A stretch of 64,000 nucleotides of DNA from Chromobacterium sp. ATCC 53434 (GCF_002848345.1 NZ_CP025429.1:4712001-4776000), one strand, 5' to 3'. Shown: positions 44,254 to 53,360, counted from the stretch's first letter. The notes: generated from the sequence alone by a model not told the origin. Numbers and translations are program-made.

Positions 44254-45186
44254 ATGGAAACAATCGAACCGTCATCCGAATTGGCGCTGGTCTTTCTTGA
44301 AGTGGTGGAGGCCGGCAGCATTACCGCCGCCGCCGCGCGCCTGGCCACGTCCAAGTCGCAGGTCAGCAAGCAGCTGAGCCGGCTGGAAGCCCAGCTGGGC
44401 GTGCAGTTGCTGTATCGCAGCACCCGGCGGCTGACGCCGACCGAGGCCGGGCGGGCCTATCTGGACTATTGCCGCCGGCTGCGCGTCTTGTTGCGCGAAT
44501 CGACGGCGGCGCTGCGCGGCCTGAACGAGGAAGCGGCGGGAACGGTGCGGCTGACGGTGCCGCAGATGTTCGCCAGCGTGTTCGGCGCCGAGCTATTGTT
44601 GGCTTTTCATCAACAATATCCGGCGATAACGGTGGAGTTGGATATCAGCCTGGCCGAGCGCGACCTGGAGGAGAGCGGCTTCGATCTCGCCATCCGCTCC
44701 GCGCCGGCGTTGCCGCCGCATTTGGTGGCGCGCTGCCTGTTCTTCACCCGCGACTGGGTGGTGGCGTCGCCGGCGCTGCTGGCCGGGCGCGGCGAGCCGC
44801 GCGAGCCGGGGGCGCTGGCGCGGCTGCCCTGCGTGGTGCACGCCAGCTACCATCGCGGCGCGCGCTGGCTGTTCGAGCGCGCCGGGCGGGTGGAGGAGGT
44901 GGAGGTGTCGCATTGGCTGCAGGCCAGCGACTACAGTCTGAACCGGCAACTGGCCGAGGCCGGCGCCGGCTTCGCCCGACTGCCGGATTTCGCCGCCGCC
45001 GCCGCGGTGCGGGACGGTCGGCTGCAGCGGGTGCTGGCCGACTGGAACACGCCCAGCCACCCGGTCTATCTGCTGTATCCGAAGAAGACGCCGCAGCCGG
45101 CGAAGACGAGGGCCTTGATCGACTTCATCGCTGGCTGGTTCGACGGCTCAGCGCCGGAACAGCTCGTCGGCGCCGGCCGGCCGTAG
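44254..45186 (+). CDS. LysR-family transcriptional regulator
   Basis: A 310-residue LysR-type regulator. The winged helix-turn-helix is at residues ~10-65 (SITAAAARLATSKSQVSKQL, then GVQLLYRSTRRLTPTEAG). The effector-binding domain runs from ~95 to 295, with the dimer-lobe pattern VRLTVPQMFASVFGAELL. It belongs to the CrgA/DhcR-like group. It diverges from the short SDR gene across about 95 bp, which typifies LysR control of an adjacent oxidoreductase and of itself. A much longer open frame extends upstream, but the LysR start at 44254 is unambiguous. Its 3' end overlaps the opposing peroxidase gene by 39 bp. Confidence 0.92.
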   Translation: METIEPSSELALVFLEVVEAGSITAAAARLATSKSQVSKQLSRLEAQLGVQLLYRSTRRLTPTEAGRAYLDYCRRLRVLLRESTAALRGLNEEAAGTVRLTVPQMFASVFGAELLLAFHQQYPAITVELDISLAERDLEESGFDLAIRSAPALPPHLVARCLFFTRDWVVASPALLAGRGEPREPGALARLPCVVHASYHRGARWLFERAGRVEEVEVSHWLQASDYSLNRQLAEAGAGFARLPDFAAAAAVRDGRLQRVLADWNTPSHPVYLLYPKKTPQPAKTRALIDFIAGWFDGSAPEQLVGAGRP

Positions 45187-47766
45187 CCGCGGCGGGCCTG
45201 ACAGCGCTTGCAGGAAGGCCTGCAACGCCCGTTTCTCGGCGTCGCCGAGGCCAAGCGGTTTCAGCAGCGGCGACGTCTTGGGCTGGGTGTATTTTTCCAG
45301 TCCCGCGGCGGCGACTTCGTTGCCGCCGTTGTTGTAGAACTCCAGCACGCCGCTGCCGTCGTCGGTGAACAGCGGCATGTCGCCGCTGTGCATATAGTCG
45401 CCGGTGTACAAGAGCTCGCGCAGGCCCGGCGTGCGGAAGGCGCCGACGTCCTCGTTGCGGCCGGTGACGGCGCCGCGGCCCCGGTCCTCGCGGTCGCGGC
45501 CGATGAAGTGCAGTCCCAGATTGTGGAAGCGCTGGTCGGACAGCAGCGGGCCGTTGTGACAATTGAGGCAGCGCGCCTTGGTGCGGAACAATTGCAGGCC
45601 CCATAGCGCCTGGTCGCTCAGCGCCTGGGCATCGCCTTTCAGGAAGCGGTCGAAGTCGCTGTCGTGGCTGATCAGCGTCCGCTCGAAGGTCGCCAGCGCC
45701 CGGGCCAGCCTGTCGGCGTCGACGCGGGCGTCGCCAAAGGCCGCGGCGAACAGCGGCGGATATTCGGCCGCTGCGGCGATCTTGGCAGCCGCCGCGGCCA
45801 GCGGCTGGTGCATCTCCAGCGGATTGGCGATCGGCCCCAGCGCTTGCTGCTCCAGGCTGGCGGCGCGACCGTCCCAGAACAGCGAGGCGGCGTAGCCGCT
45901 GTTGACGATGGCCGGCGCGTTGCGGCCGCCCAGCTGGCCGATATGGCCGGACGAGACTTCGCGCGGGTCGGCCCAGCCGTGGGCCGGGTCGTGGCAGCTG
46001 GCGCAGGCGATGCGATCGTTGCGCGACAGCCGGGCATCGAAGAACAGTTTTTCCCCCAAGGCCGCCTTGGCCGGCGAGTACGGATTGTCGGCCGGGAACG
46101 GCATCGCCGGCAGCAGGCCCAGATCGCGGAAACCGGCGCGGGCGGCGGCGTCCAGCGTCGGCGCCGGCCAGTCGGGCTGCGCGGCTTGGCCGGAACGGTA
46201 GCGCAAATACTGTTGGCGCCAGCCGGCCAGCGTGGCGGCATCGGGCGGCGTGTCGTCGCTGTCCGGCATCGGTGGTTTGGCCGGCCGCTTGCTGATGGCC
46301 AGCAAGGCTGCGGCGCCGACGTCGGCGTATTGGCCGTCCGCGCGCAGGATGCGCGCTTTGCCGGCGTTGTCCTTCACCCAGATCGCCTGCGTCGCGGCGG
46401 CGGCGGGGAAGGCCGCGCGGAAGGCGGCGTCGCCGGTCAGGCGCAGCTGCAGCCAGCGGCTGCCGTCCGCCGCGCTGGGCAAGGTCCAATCGCGCTGGCC
46501 GCACCAGGCCTGGCCGTTGGCCTCGCTTAGCGCGGAAGAGACTTGTCCGGCCTGGACATCGCGCGGACGCGCCTGCCACAGCACCACATTGAACATGGCG
46601 TCCGGATGTTCGCCGTCGTCGACGCAGGCGGCGTCGGCGTTCGGCTTGGCCAGTTCGCCGTCGCGATCGACCGGAATGTACGGCGGCATCGTTTGCGGCA
46701 GGTCTTCGGGATTCGGCGCGTCAGGCAGCGCCGGGCCGCGCACCAGCCGAATCCGGGCCGGCGAGCCGAGGCTCAGGCTGATGTGCGGCAGCGTGCGATG
46801 GCTGTCGTCGAAGGCCACCGCCAGCGCGCCGCGGCCCTGGCGGCTGGTGGCGGTCCAGTAGAATGCCGCTTCGGCGTCGGGGAAGGCGTGGCGGTCTATC
46901 GCCGGCAGGTTTCGTTGCCGGTCGCGCTGACTCCAGTCCAGCAGCGTTTTCAGCTCGCGCTCGCTGGGCAGGCGCCAGTCGTCGTGGCCGCACAGTTTCT
47001 GTTGGTTGACCGCCTCGACATAGGTGACGGCGAGGCAGTCTTCCTGCCCCGGCTCGCACTGGGCAGGCCGCTCGATCTGGCGGCTGGCGCTGGCGTAGTA
47101 GCTGTGCCAGCGGCTGCGCAGGCCGGTCTCGGCTTTCGCCTCCCAGCTCAGGCCGGTGCGCCTGTCGTCGACGCAGCCGGCTGGGTCGCCGGCTTGGACG
47201 GCCTGGCCGTCGCTGTCGCGGCGGGGCTGGAAGCGGGCGGCTTGCGGCTGCGTATCGAGCGCGGCCAGGCTCAGTTGCAGATGGGCTTGCGCGTATTCGG
47301 CGCTGACCAGGCTGCGGCCGATGCCGAGCTGGTCGAGCAGGGCCTGCGCGTCGTCGATCTCGGCCAGCTTTTGCGCTTGCTGGAAGCGGGCGGCGTCGGC
47401 CGGGTCGATCTGAATGCCGTTGGCCGGGTTGTCGTCGCGGTCCAGCGTCAGCAGCAAGCGGGCGATTCTCAGCGCCGCCGGATGGCCGGCGTCTTGCGTG
47501 CCGGCCAGGGTCAGCGGCGTCAGCACCGGCGAGCCGGCGGCGGCGCCTAGCGTCAGTCGGCCGAGGCGGAAAGTGACGGTCTCGCCGTTCAGATAGTGAA
47601 ATTCGCCGTTGTCGGTGGTCTTGCCGGCCCGGGTCGGGGTTTCGTAATCGAGGCCGCTGACGGCGCTGTCGATGAAGCGGCCGGTTTGCGGCGGCGTGGC
47701 GGCGGGGCCGCCGCTGCAGCCTGCCAGCAGCAGCGAGGAAAGTAGGGCGGGAGCGAAGCGATGCAT
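45148..47766 (-). CDS. Lipoprotein fusing DUF1566-like domains to a di-haem cytochrome c peroxidase/MauG domain
   Basis: An 872-residue predicted lipoprotein (MHRFAPALLSSLLLAGC, lipobox Cys17). An N-terminal region resembling short beta-rich adhesion-type domains (~25-190) is followed by a DUF1566/Lcl-like domain (~195-330: CVDDRRTGLSWEAKAE, CGHDDWRLPSERELKTLLDW). A second, weaker one follows (~365-480: CVDDGEHPD, CGQRDWTLPSA). The C-terminal ~350 residues are a MauG/CcpA-type enzyme with two CxxCH haem sites, CASCH (~586) and CLNCH (~732). A Fur box touches the start, so iron limitation likely induces it. A longer open frame upstream is not coding. The substrate is unknown. Confidence 0.82.
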   Translation of the reverse strand: MHRFAPALLSSLLLAGCSGGPAATPPQTGRFIDSAVSGLDYETPTRAGKTTDNGEFHYLNGETVTFRLGRLTLGAAAGSPVLTPLTLAGTQDAGHPAALRIARLLLTLDRDDNPANGIQIDPADAARFQQAQKLAEIDDAQALLDQLGIGRSLVSAEYAQAHLQLSLAALDTQPQAARFQPRRDSDGQAVQAGDPAGCVDDRRTGLSWEAKAETGLRSRWHSYYASASRQIERPAQCEPGQEDCLAVTYVEAVNQQKLCGHDDWRLPSERELKTLLDWSQRDRQRNLPAIDRHAFPDAEAAFYWTATSRQGRGALAVAFDDSHRTLPHISLSLGSPARIRLVRGPALPDAPNPEDLPQTMPPYIPVDRDGELAKPNADAACVDDGEHPDAMFNVVLWQARPRDVQAGQVSSALSEANGQAWCGQRDWTLPSAADGSRWLQLRLTGDAAFRAAFPAAAATQAIWVKDNAGKARILRADGQYADVGAAALLAISKRPAKPPMPDSDDTPPDAATLAGWRQQYLRYRSGQAAQPDWPAPTLDAAARAGFRDLGLLPAMPFPADNPYSPAKAALGEKLFFDARLSRNDRIACASCHDPAHGWADPREVSSGHIGQLGGRNAPAIVNSGYAASLFWDGRAASLEQQALGPIANPLEMHQPLAAAAAKIAAAAEYPPLFAAAFGDARVDADRLARALATFERTLISHDSDFDRFLKGDAQALSDQALWGLQLFRTKARCLNCHNGPLLSDQRFHNLGLHFIGRDREDRGRGAVTGRNEDVGAFRTPGLRELLYTGDYMHSGDMPLFTDDGSGVLEFYNNGGNEVAAAGLEKYTQPKTSPLLKPLGLGDAEKRALQAFLQALSGPPRLRPAGADELFRR

Positions 47767-47770
47767 GTAA

Positions 47771-47785
47771 TGAGAATTATTTGCA
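47771..47785. promoter_or_regulatory. Predicted Fur box upstream of the peroxidase lipoprotein
   Basis: TGAGAAT-T-ATTTGCA matches the 7-1-7 Fur consensus TGATAAT-n-ATTATCA at 11 of 14 positions and lies 5-19 bp before the minus-strand ATG, in the only A+T-rich patch of the area. Confidence 0.65.
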
Positions 47786-47828
47786 AAATCCTCGATTATG
47801 CCTTGCCGCGCGCTTCCGTCACAAGCGG

Positions 47829-48398
47829 CTACAGCGAAGACGGGAAGGCGCCTTCGTCCTCGCAGTTTTCCACCTGGATGTCGTCCGGGCTGGTGTTGGG
47901 AACATAGACCTGATTGACCGCAGACGGCGGCAGCGACGGATCGGGCGCGCAGTCGGCGCTTTGGACGGGGCCGACCGCCACTTGCGCGCCGGCTTTCAGC
48001 TGACAACGCACCACGCTGTCGAGCTGGCCCCAGGCCGGGCAGATGGCGTTGGCGGCCTGGTATTGCGCCACCGTGCCCTGAGGCTTGCTGAACGACCACC
48101 AGCGGCCCAGGCGGGAGCCGGGCTTGGCGCTGTCCCAGACCCGATAGACGACGACGCCGGCGGCGGCGAGGTCCTGCTGGTAGACCGCGCCCTCGCACAG
48201 GCCGCCGTTGCCGGGCGCGCCGACCGCCTTGGACAGCAGCTCCGGATTCTGCGCCGCCTTCATGCCGCCCGGCGGCGGCAGCACGCTGCCGACGCAAGCG
48301 GTGGCGCTTTCTCCCAGCTTGGCGGGCGGGGTGGCGGCGCAGCCGATCAGGATCAGACTGAGCGAGGCGGAGGCGGCGAGGCGCAGCGGTGAGGGCAT
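47829..48398 (-). CDS. Lipoprotein of unknown function
   Basis: A 189-residue predicted lipoprotein; the signal peptide MPSPLRLAASASLSLILIGC ends in a lipobox with Cys20. The mature part has several cysteines (TACVG, GLCEGA, AICPAW, VRCQLK, DCAPD, ENCED) that could form disulfides, plus VVVYRVWDSAKPGSRLGRWW. No family is recognised. AGGAGA is correctly spaced before the ATG at 48398; earlier in-frame starts lack an RBS. It is upstream of the Fur-boxed peroxidase lipoprotein on the same strand (gap 62 bp), but the Fur box lies between them, so they may be separately controlled. Confidence 0.7.
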   Translation of the reverse strand: MPSPLRLAASASLSLILIGCAATPPAKLGESATACVGSVLPPPGGMKAAQNPELLSKAVGAPGNGGLCEGAVYQQDLAAAGVVVYRVWDSAKPGSRLGRWWSFSKPQGTVAQYQAANAICPAWGQLDSVVRCQLKAGAQVAVGPVQSADCAPDPSLPPSAVNQVYVPNTSPDDIQVENCEDEGAFPSSL

Positions 48399-48475
48399 GG
48401 CGGGTCTCCTGTGGTCGGAATCCGATTGCATATTGGAACATAGACGATTTGACCGTCATCGCCAGCGTCGGACGG

Positions 48476-48503
48476 AAAAAAGGCGCCGACCTAAGCCGGC
48501 GCC
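48476..48503 (-). terminator. Intrinsic terminator after the indolepyruvate oxidoreductase gene
   Basis: On the minus strand GGCGCCG / CGGCGCC with an 8-nt loop is followed by six T, about 30 bp past the stop at 48533. Confidence 0.9.
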
Positions 48504-48532
48504 CAAAGCTGCGGAAAAACAATGAACGATGT

Positions 48533-51500
48533 TCAGGCCACCGCCGCGCTGGCGGCTGGACGCGTCGGCTGGGCCTGGCCGGACAGCTCGGCCTGGCGCG
48601 CGCGCGCCTGCTGATAGTTTCTGAGCTTGATGTGGCCGTAGCCGCGCACGCCTTCCCAGGTCTTGATCCACTCGATCGCCTGCGGCAGCTTGTCGGCGCT
48701 CAGTCCGGCCAGCAATGCCGGCAGGCCTTGCTCGAACTCGGCGATTAGCCGGCGCTCCAGCTTGCGGTCGGTCTGCCAGGCGAACGGGTCCAGCGCGCCG
48801 CCGCGCAGGAAGCGCAGCTTGGCCAGCAGCTTCATCGCCGGCATCAGCCAGGCGCCGATGGCGATCTTGCGCGGCTGGCCGCGGGTCAGCCAGGCCACGC
48901 CGATGTGGAAGCGCAGCTTGTAGTCGCCGTCGAACTGGGTGGCCAGCTCGCGCAGGAACTCGCCGTCGCTGTACAGCCTCGCCACCTCGTATTCGTCCTT
49001 GTAGGCCAACAGGTGGTGGTAGGCGCGGGCGGCGGCCAGCGTCAGCGCGGTGCTGCCCGGCTGCGCGGCCTCCTCGGCCTGGCGCACCCGCTGCACCAGC
49101 GCCTTGTAGCGCTCGGCCAGCTTGTCGTTCTGGTAAGCGGTCAGCAGCGTGGCTCGGTGATGGACCAGCGCGTCCGGCGTTTCACGTGGAACGAATTGCA
49201 CGACGGCGGTCGGGCTGACCAGCGCCTCGACGCGCGCCGGATCGTGGGCGGCGTGACGGCCCCAGAGGAAGGCGTCCTGGTTGAATTTGACGGCGGCGCC
49301 GTTCAGCCGCACCGCCTCCATGATCGCCTCCAGCGATACCGGTATCAGGCCCTTCTGCCAGGCGTAGCCGAGCATGAACATATTGCTGGCGATGGCGTCG
49401 CCCATCAGCGCGGTGGCCAGTTTGTTGGCGTTGACCTCGCTGAAGCGGCCGGCGCCGACCGAGTCGATGATCGCGTCCTTCATCGCCTTGGCCGGGAAGC
49501 GCACGTCCGGATTCTTCAGGAAGGCGCTGGTCGGCGATTCGTAGTTGTTGACGATGGCGTGGCTGAAGCCGTCGCGCATCTTGGCCAGCGCCTCTTCGGC
49601 GGCGGTGACCACCAGGTCGCAGCCCAGCACCAGATTGGCGTCGCCGGCGGCGATGCGCACCGCGTGCAGCTTGTCCTGCGAGTCGGCGATGCGCACGTGC
49701 GACCACACCGAGCCGCCCTTCTGCGCGAGGCCGGCCATGTCCAGCACGGTGACGCCCTTGTTGTCCAGATAGGCCGCCATGCCCAGCACCTGGCCTATGG
49801 TGACCACGCCGGTGCCGCCGACGCCGGTGACCATGATGCCGAACGGCTCGGCCACCGACGGAATCTTCGGCTCCGGCAGCGTCGGCATCTTGCCGAGGTC
49901 GGCGCTGGCGCCGGCCGGCTTCTTCAGTTTGCCGCCTTCGACGGTGACGAAGCTGGGGCAGAAGCCCTCGACACAGGAGTAGTCCTTGTTGCAGCTGGAC
50001 TGGTCTATCTTGCGCTTGCGGCCCAGCGGCGTTTCCACCGGCAGCACCGACAGGCAGCCGGACTTCTGGCTGCAGTCGCCGCAGCCTTCGCACACTCGTT
50101 CGTTGATGAAGGCGCGCTTGGCCGGGTCGGGGAATTCGCCGCGCTTGCGGCGGCGGCGCTTCTCGGCGGCGCAGGTCTGATCGTGGATCAGGATGGTCAC
50201 GCCCTCGATGTCGCGCAGCTCGCGCTGCACCCGGTCCAGCTCGCGGCGGTGGAAGACGTCGATGCCGGCGGCCAGGCCCTGGGCGTTCTGGTATTTGTCC
50301 GGGTCGTCGCTGGTGATGACGATGCGCTTGACGCCTTCGGCCGCCAGCTGGCGCGTCATCATCGGCACGTCCAGATAGCCGTCGACGTGCTGGCCGCCGG
50401 TCATCGCCACCGCGTCGTTGTACAGAATCTTGTAAGTAATATTGACTTTCCCGGCCACCGCGGCGCGGATCGCCAGGATGCCGGAGTGGAAGTAGGTGCC
50501 GTCGCCCAGATTGGTGAAGATGTGCTTGGTGCTGGTGAACGGCGCCTGGCCCAGCCAGGTGATGCCCTCGCCGCCCATCTGGGTGAAGGTCTTGGTGGTT
50601 TCCGGGCTGATCCAGTGCGCCATGTAGTGGCAGCCGATGCCGGCCACCGCGCGGCTGCCTTCCGGCAGCTTGGTCGAGGTGTTGTGCGGGCAGCCGGAGC
50701 AGTAGTGCGGCACGCGGGCGATCGCCTCGCGCGGCTGCACCAGCTGCGCCTCCTTGTCGTCGTAGAACTTCAGCCTGTCGTGTATCACTGGACTGTCGTA
50801 GATCAGCGCCAGCCGGCTGGCCAGCGCGCGCGCGATCATCGCCGGCGTCAGCTCGCCGGCGGCCGGCAGCAGCCAGTCGCCGTGCGGCAGCGCCCATTCG
50901 CCCTTCTCGGCGAATTTGCCGACCACGCGCGGGCGCACGTCGTCGCGCCAGTTGTACAGCTGTTCCTTCAACTGGTATTCGATGATCTGGCGTTTTTCCT
51001 CGACGACCAGGATCTCTTCCAGGCCCTGGGCGAACTGGCGCACGCCTTCCGGTTCCAGCGGCCACACCATGCCTATCTTGAAGATGCGCAGGCCGATCTC
51101 GGCCGCCTGCGCCTCGCTGATGCCGAGATCGTCCAGCGCCTGCATCACGTCGAGATAGCTCTTGCCGCAGGTGATGATGCCGAGGCGCGCCTTCGGCGAA
51201 TCCAGCGTGATGCGATTCAGCCGGTTTTCGCGCGCGTAGGCCAGCGCGGCGTACAGCCGGTGGTGCAGCACGCGCTTTTCCTGGGCCAGCGGCGTGTCCG
51301 GCCAGCGGATGTTCAGGCCGCCTTCCGGGATGGGGAAGTCCTTGGGAATCTTGAATTCGAAGCGTTCCGGCGAGATGTCGACGATGGCCGAGCTCTCGAT
51401 GGTGTCGGTGATGGCCTTGATCGACACCCAGCAGCCGGAGTAGCGGCTCATCGCCCAGCCGTGCAGGCCGAAATCGAGCACTTCCTGCACGCCGGACGGG

Positions 51501-52015
51501 CTCAGCACCGGGATCATGCTGGCGGCCAGGATGTGGTCGGACTGGTGCGGGAAGGTGGACGATTTGGCGGCGTGGTCGTCGCCGCAGACCAGCAGCACGC
51601 CGCCGCGGGCGCTGGTGCCGGCCACATTGCCGTGCTTGAGCACGTCGCCGGAGCGATCCACGCCCGGGCCCTTGCCGTACCACATCGAATAGACGCCGTC
51701 GTATTTGGCGCCTTCGAAGATGTTGACCTGCTGGGTGCCCCAGACGGCGGTGGCGGCCAGGTCCTCGTTGAGGCCCGGGTGGAACACCACATTGTGGGCG
51801 TCCAGGTAGGACTTGGCCTTCATCATGGTCTGGTCGACATTGCCCAGCGGGGAGCCGCGGTAGCCGGTGACGTAGCCGGCGGTATGGAAGCCGGCGGCGC
51901 GATCCAGTTGTTGCTGCAGCATGGGCAGGCGCACCAGCGCCTGGATGCCGGTCATCAGAACCTGGCCGGTGGGGGCGGTGTATTTTTCTTCCAGGTCTGC
52001 GTGGCGGATTGACAT
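48533..52015 (-). CDS. Fused indolepyruvate ferredoxin oxidoreductase
   Basis: A 1160-residue single-chain 2-oxoacid:ferredoxin oxidoreductase. It oxidatively decarboxylates indolepyruvate or related aryl/branched 2-oxoacids to acyl-CoA, using TPP and Fe-S clusters. Order: N-terminal pyruvate-oxidoreductase-like domain (GYRGSPLGNVDQTM, HPGLNEDLAATAVWGTQQ), TPP-binding domain (~430-600, FTNLGDGTYFHSG), a cysteine-rich region (CEGCGDCSQKSGC at ~640, and CNKDYSCVEGFC), and a C-terminal gamma-type domain (MVTGVGGTGVVTIGQVLG). Length and order match proteobacterial fused IORs of amino-acid catabolism. GGAGGAG precedes the ATG. An ACGT-repeat site lies ~180 bp upstream. A parS-like site is inside the reading frame near its 3' end. 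Confidence 0.93.
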   Translation of the reverse strand: MSIRHADLEEKYTAPTGQVLMTGIQALVRLPMLQQQLDRAAGFHTAGYVTGYRGSPLGNVDQTMMKAKSYLDAHNVVFHPGLNEDLAATAVWGTQQVNIFEGAKYDGVYSMWYGKGPGVDRSGDVLKHGNVAGTSARGGVLLVCGDDHAAKSSTFPHQSDHILAASMIPVLSPSGVQEVLDFGLHGWAMSRYSGCWVSIKAITDTIESSAIVDISPERFEFKIPKDFPIPEGGLNIRWPDTPLAQEKRVLHHRLYAALAYARENRLNRITLDSPKARLGIITCGKSYLDVMQALDDLGISEAQAAEIGLRIFKIGMVWPLEPEGVRQFAQGLEEILVVEEKRQIIEYQLKEQLYNWRDDVRPRVVGKFAEKGEWALPHGDWLLPAAGELTPAMIARALASRLALIYDSPVIHDRLKFYDDKEAQLVQPREAIARVPHYCSGCPHNTSTKLPEGSRAVAGIGCHYMAHWISPETTKTFTQMGGEGITWLGQAPFTSTKHIFTNLGDGTYFHSGILAIRAAVAGKVNITYKILYNDAVAMTGGQHVDGYLDVPMMTRQLAAEGVKRIVITSDDPDKYQNAQGLAAGIDVFHRRELDRVQRELRDIEGVTILIHDQTCAAEKRRRRKRGEFPDPAKRAFINERVCEGCGDCSQKSGCLSVLPVETPLGRKRKIDQSSCNKDYSCVEGFCPSFVTVEGGKLKKPAGASADLGKMPTLPEPKIPSVAEPFGIMVTGVGGTGVVTIGQVLGMAAYLDNKGVTVLDMAGLAQKGGSVWSHVRIADSQDKLHAVRIAAGDANLVLGCDLVVTAAEEALAKMRDGFSHAIVNNYESPTSAFLKNPDVRFPAKAMKDAIIDSVGAGRFSEVNANKLATALMGDAIASNMFMLGYAWQKGLIPVSLEAIMEAVRLNGAAVKFNQDAFLWGRHAAHDPARVEALVSPTAVVQFVPRETPDALVHHRATLLTAYQNDKLAERYKALVQRVRQAEEAAQPGSTALTLAAARAYHHLLAYKDEYEVARLYSDGEFLRELATQFDGDYKLRFHIGVAWLTRGQPRKIAIGAWLMPAMKLLAKLRFLRGGALDPFAWQTDRKLERRLIAEFEQGLPALLAGLSADKLPQAIEWIKTWEGVRGYGHIKLRNYQQARARQAELSGQAQPTRPAASAAVA
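49179..49192. promoter_or_regulatory. parS-like ParB-binding site 3 (inside a gene)
   Basis: GTTTCACGTGGAAC; read on the minus strand it is GTTCCACGTGAAAC, identical to site 1 and to the GTTNCACGTGAAAC consensus. It lies within the indolepyruvate oxidoreductase reading frame, where it encodes a VPRET-like stretch. Confidence 0.7.
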
Positions 52016-52380
52016 GGTTTCTCCTCCTGTCGTGCTCGCTTGTGGCGATCAGCCCGCGGCCGCCTTGTGGGCGGCTGGTTCCGGGCGCTTGCTGCGCTGG
52101 CAAGCGCGGGGACACTTTATTTTTATACCTTGTTCCCAGGGTATGCGCGGCTGTCGCAGCTTAGAGTGTTCACCCTAATGCCGCCGACTATAGTTTACGT
52201 TTACGTCAACGTCAAAGGGATTGCGCGGCGGCTCGGCCCGGGTGCGGTTTATGTGCCAGTGCAGCAAAAAGCCGTTATTCGTTAAATATTTGTAAACATA
52301 CTGTATAAGCGCGAAGTATTATTGTCGCGTGGCAAAGCGGGTAAGCTGCATGCTGGAATAATCCCGTCTTAGAGAACCCC
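52016..52380. other. Divergent regulatory gap between the oxidoreductase and rarD
   Basis: About 365 bp with no gene. It holds the ACGT repeat (52194-52216), promoters for both divergent genes and, on the rarD side, an A+T-rich stretch around 52270-52330 where a promoter is likely, although I could not define -35/-10 boxes confidently. Confidence 0.65.
52194..52216. promoter_or_regulatory. ACGT repeat, candidate LiuR/MerR-type operator
   Basis: TTTACGTTTACGT followed by CAACGTCAAA contains three ACGT cores exactly 6 bp apart. TTTACGTTTACGT-like sites are known for LiuR, a MerR-family regulator of branched-chain amino-acid degradation in proteobacteria. The site is about 180 bp upstream of the oxidoreductase start. 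Confidence 0.5.
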
Positions 52381-53292
52381 ATGTCCGCTTCTTCTTCCTC
52401 CGGCGATCACCGCGGCGTGCTGTACACCCTGGGCGCCTTCATCTGCTGGGGCCTGTTTCCCCTGTACTGGAAGCCGCTGCACGCGGTGCCGGCCATGCAA
52501 ATCCTGTGCCACCGCATTGTGTGGTCGGCCTTGTTCGTCGCGCTGGTGCTGACCGCGCTGCGGCAATGGGGCGATATCGGCGCGGCCTTGCGCAAGCCTA
52601 GGCTGCTGGGCGTCTTCGCGCTGTCGTCGACGGTGCTGTCGCTGAACTGGCTGATCTATATCTGGGCCGTCAACGCCGGCCACGTGGTGGAGGGCAGCCT
52701 CGGCTACTTCATCAATCCGCTGGTCAATGTGCTGTTGGGGCGGCTGGTGCTGTCCGAGCGGCTGAGCCGCCCGCAGACGCTGGCGGTGGGGCTGGCGACG
52801 CTGGGCGTGGCCTGGCTGACCTTCAGCGCCGGCTCCTTGCCGTGGATCGCCTTGTCGCTGGCGGCCACCTTCGGCCTGTACGGCCTACTGCGCAAGATGG
52901 CGCCGCTGCCGTCGCTGCCGGGCCTGGCGCTGGAGACTTTCCTGATGTCGCCGCTGGCGCTGGCCTATCTGCTGTGGTCGGAATGGAACGGGCAGGGCGC
53001 CTTCGGCCATGTCGACGCGCTGCGAAACGGCCTGCTGATCGGCGCCGGCGTGGTGACGGCGGTGCCGTTGTTGATGTTCGCCGCCGGCGCGCGCCGGCTG
53101 AAGCTGGCGACGGTGGGCGTCATCCAGTACGTCGGCCCCAGCATCCAGCTGGCGCTGGGCGTGATCTTGTACGGCGAGCCGTTCGGCGCCGACCGCGCCG
53201 TCGGCTTCGCGCTGATCTGGGGCGCGCTGGCCCTGTATTCGGCGGTGGGCGTGCGCGAGCTGTGGCGCGGCAGGCGCCGACAGCCGGCTTGA
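52381..53292 (+). CDS. rarD: RarD-type EamA transporter
   Basis: A 303-residue inner-membrane protein of the RarD subfamily (DMT superfamily). Ten hydrophobic helices are expected. The RarD hallmarks are RGVLYTLGAFICWGLFPLYW, the short HRIVWSALF, LNWLIYIWAVNAGHVVEGSLGYFINPLVNVLLG and IQYVGPSIQLALGVILYGEP. The family is linked to chloramphenicol sensitivity (RarD) and to amino-acid or metabolite export; the substrate is not established. It diverges from the indolepyruvate oxidoreductase and ends at a shared terminator with the convergent LuxR-type gene. Confidence 0.9.
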   Translation: MSASSSSGDHRGVLYTLGAFICWGLFPLYWKPLHAVPAMQILCHRIVWSALFVALVLTALRQWGDIGAALRKPRLLGVFALSSTVLSLNWLIYIWAVNAGHVVEGSLGYFINPLVNVLLGRLVLSERLSRPQTLAVGLATLGVAWLTFSAGSLPWIALSLAATFGLYGLLRKMAPLPSLPGLALETFLMSPLALAYLLWSEWNGQGAFGHVDALRNGLLIGAGVVTAVPLLMFAAGARRLKLATVGVIQYVGPSIQLALGVILYGEPFGADRAVGFALIWGALALYSAVGVRELWRGRRRQPA

Positions 53293-53313
53293 ACCGCCTG
53301 ATTCATTGAAAGA

Positions 53314-53343
53314 AAAACGGCCATCTCTCGGGATGGCCGTTTT
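53314..53343. terminator. Bidirectional terminator between rarD and the lap operon
   Basis: A perfect 12-bp stem (AAAACGGCCATC / GATGGCCGTTTT) with a 6-nt loop has an A-run on one side and a T-run on the other, so it can terminate both rarD (+) and the lapBC-luxR operon (-). Confidence 0.9.
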
Positions 53344-53360
53344 CATGCGGGCGCGCCGCT

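Noticed and set aside
47767..48522. Upstream extension of the peroxidase lipoprotein frame (to 1124 codons)
   Set aside because: The added part overlaps the lipoprotein gene at 47829 in another frame and crosses the Fur box; the ATG at 47766 starts a perfect lipoprotein signal peptide.
48905..52012. 1035-codon open frame opposite the indolepyruvate oxidoreductase
   Set aside because: It is the antisense of a clearly conserved gene; its His/Ala/Gly-rich translation shows no family motif and is a by-product of high-G+C codon use.
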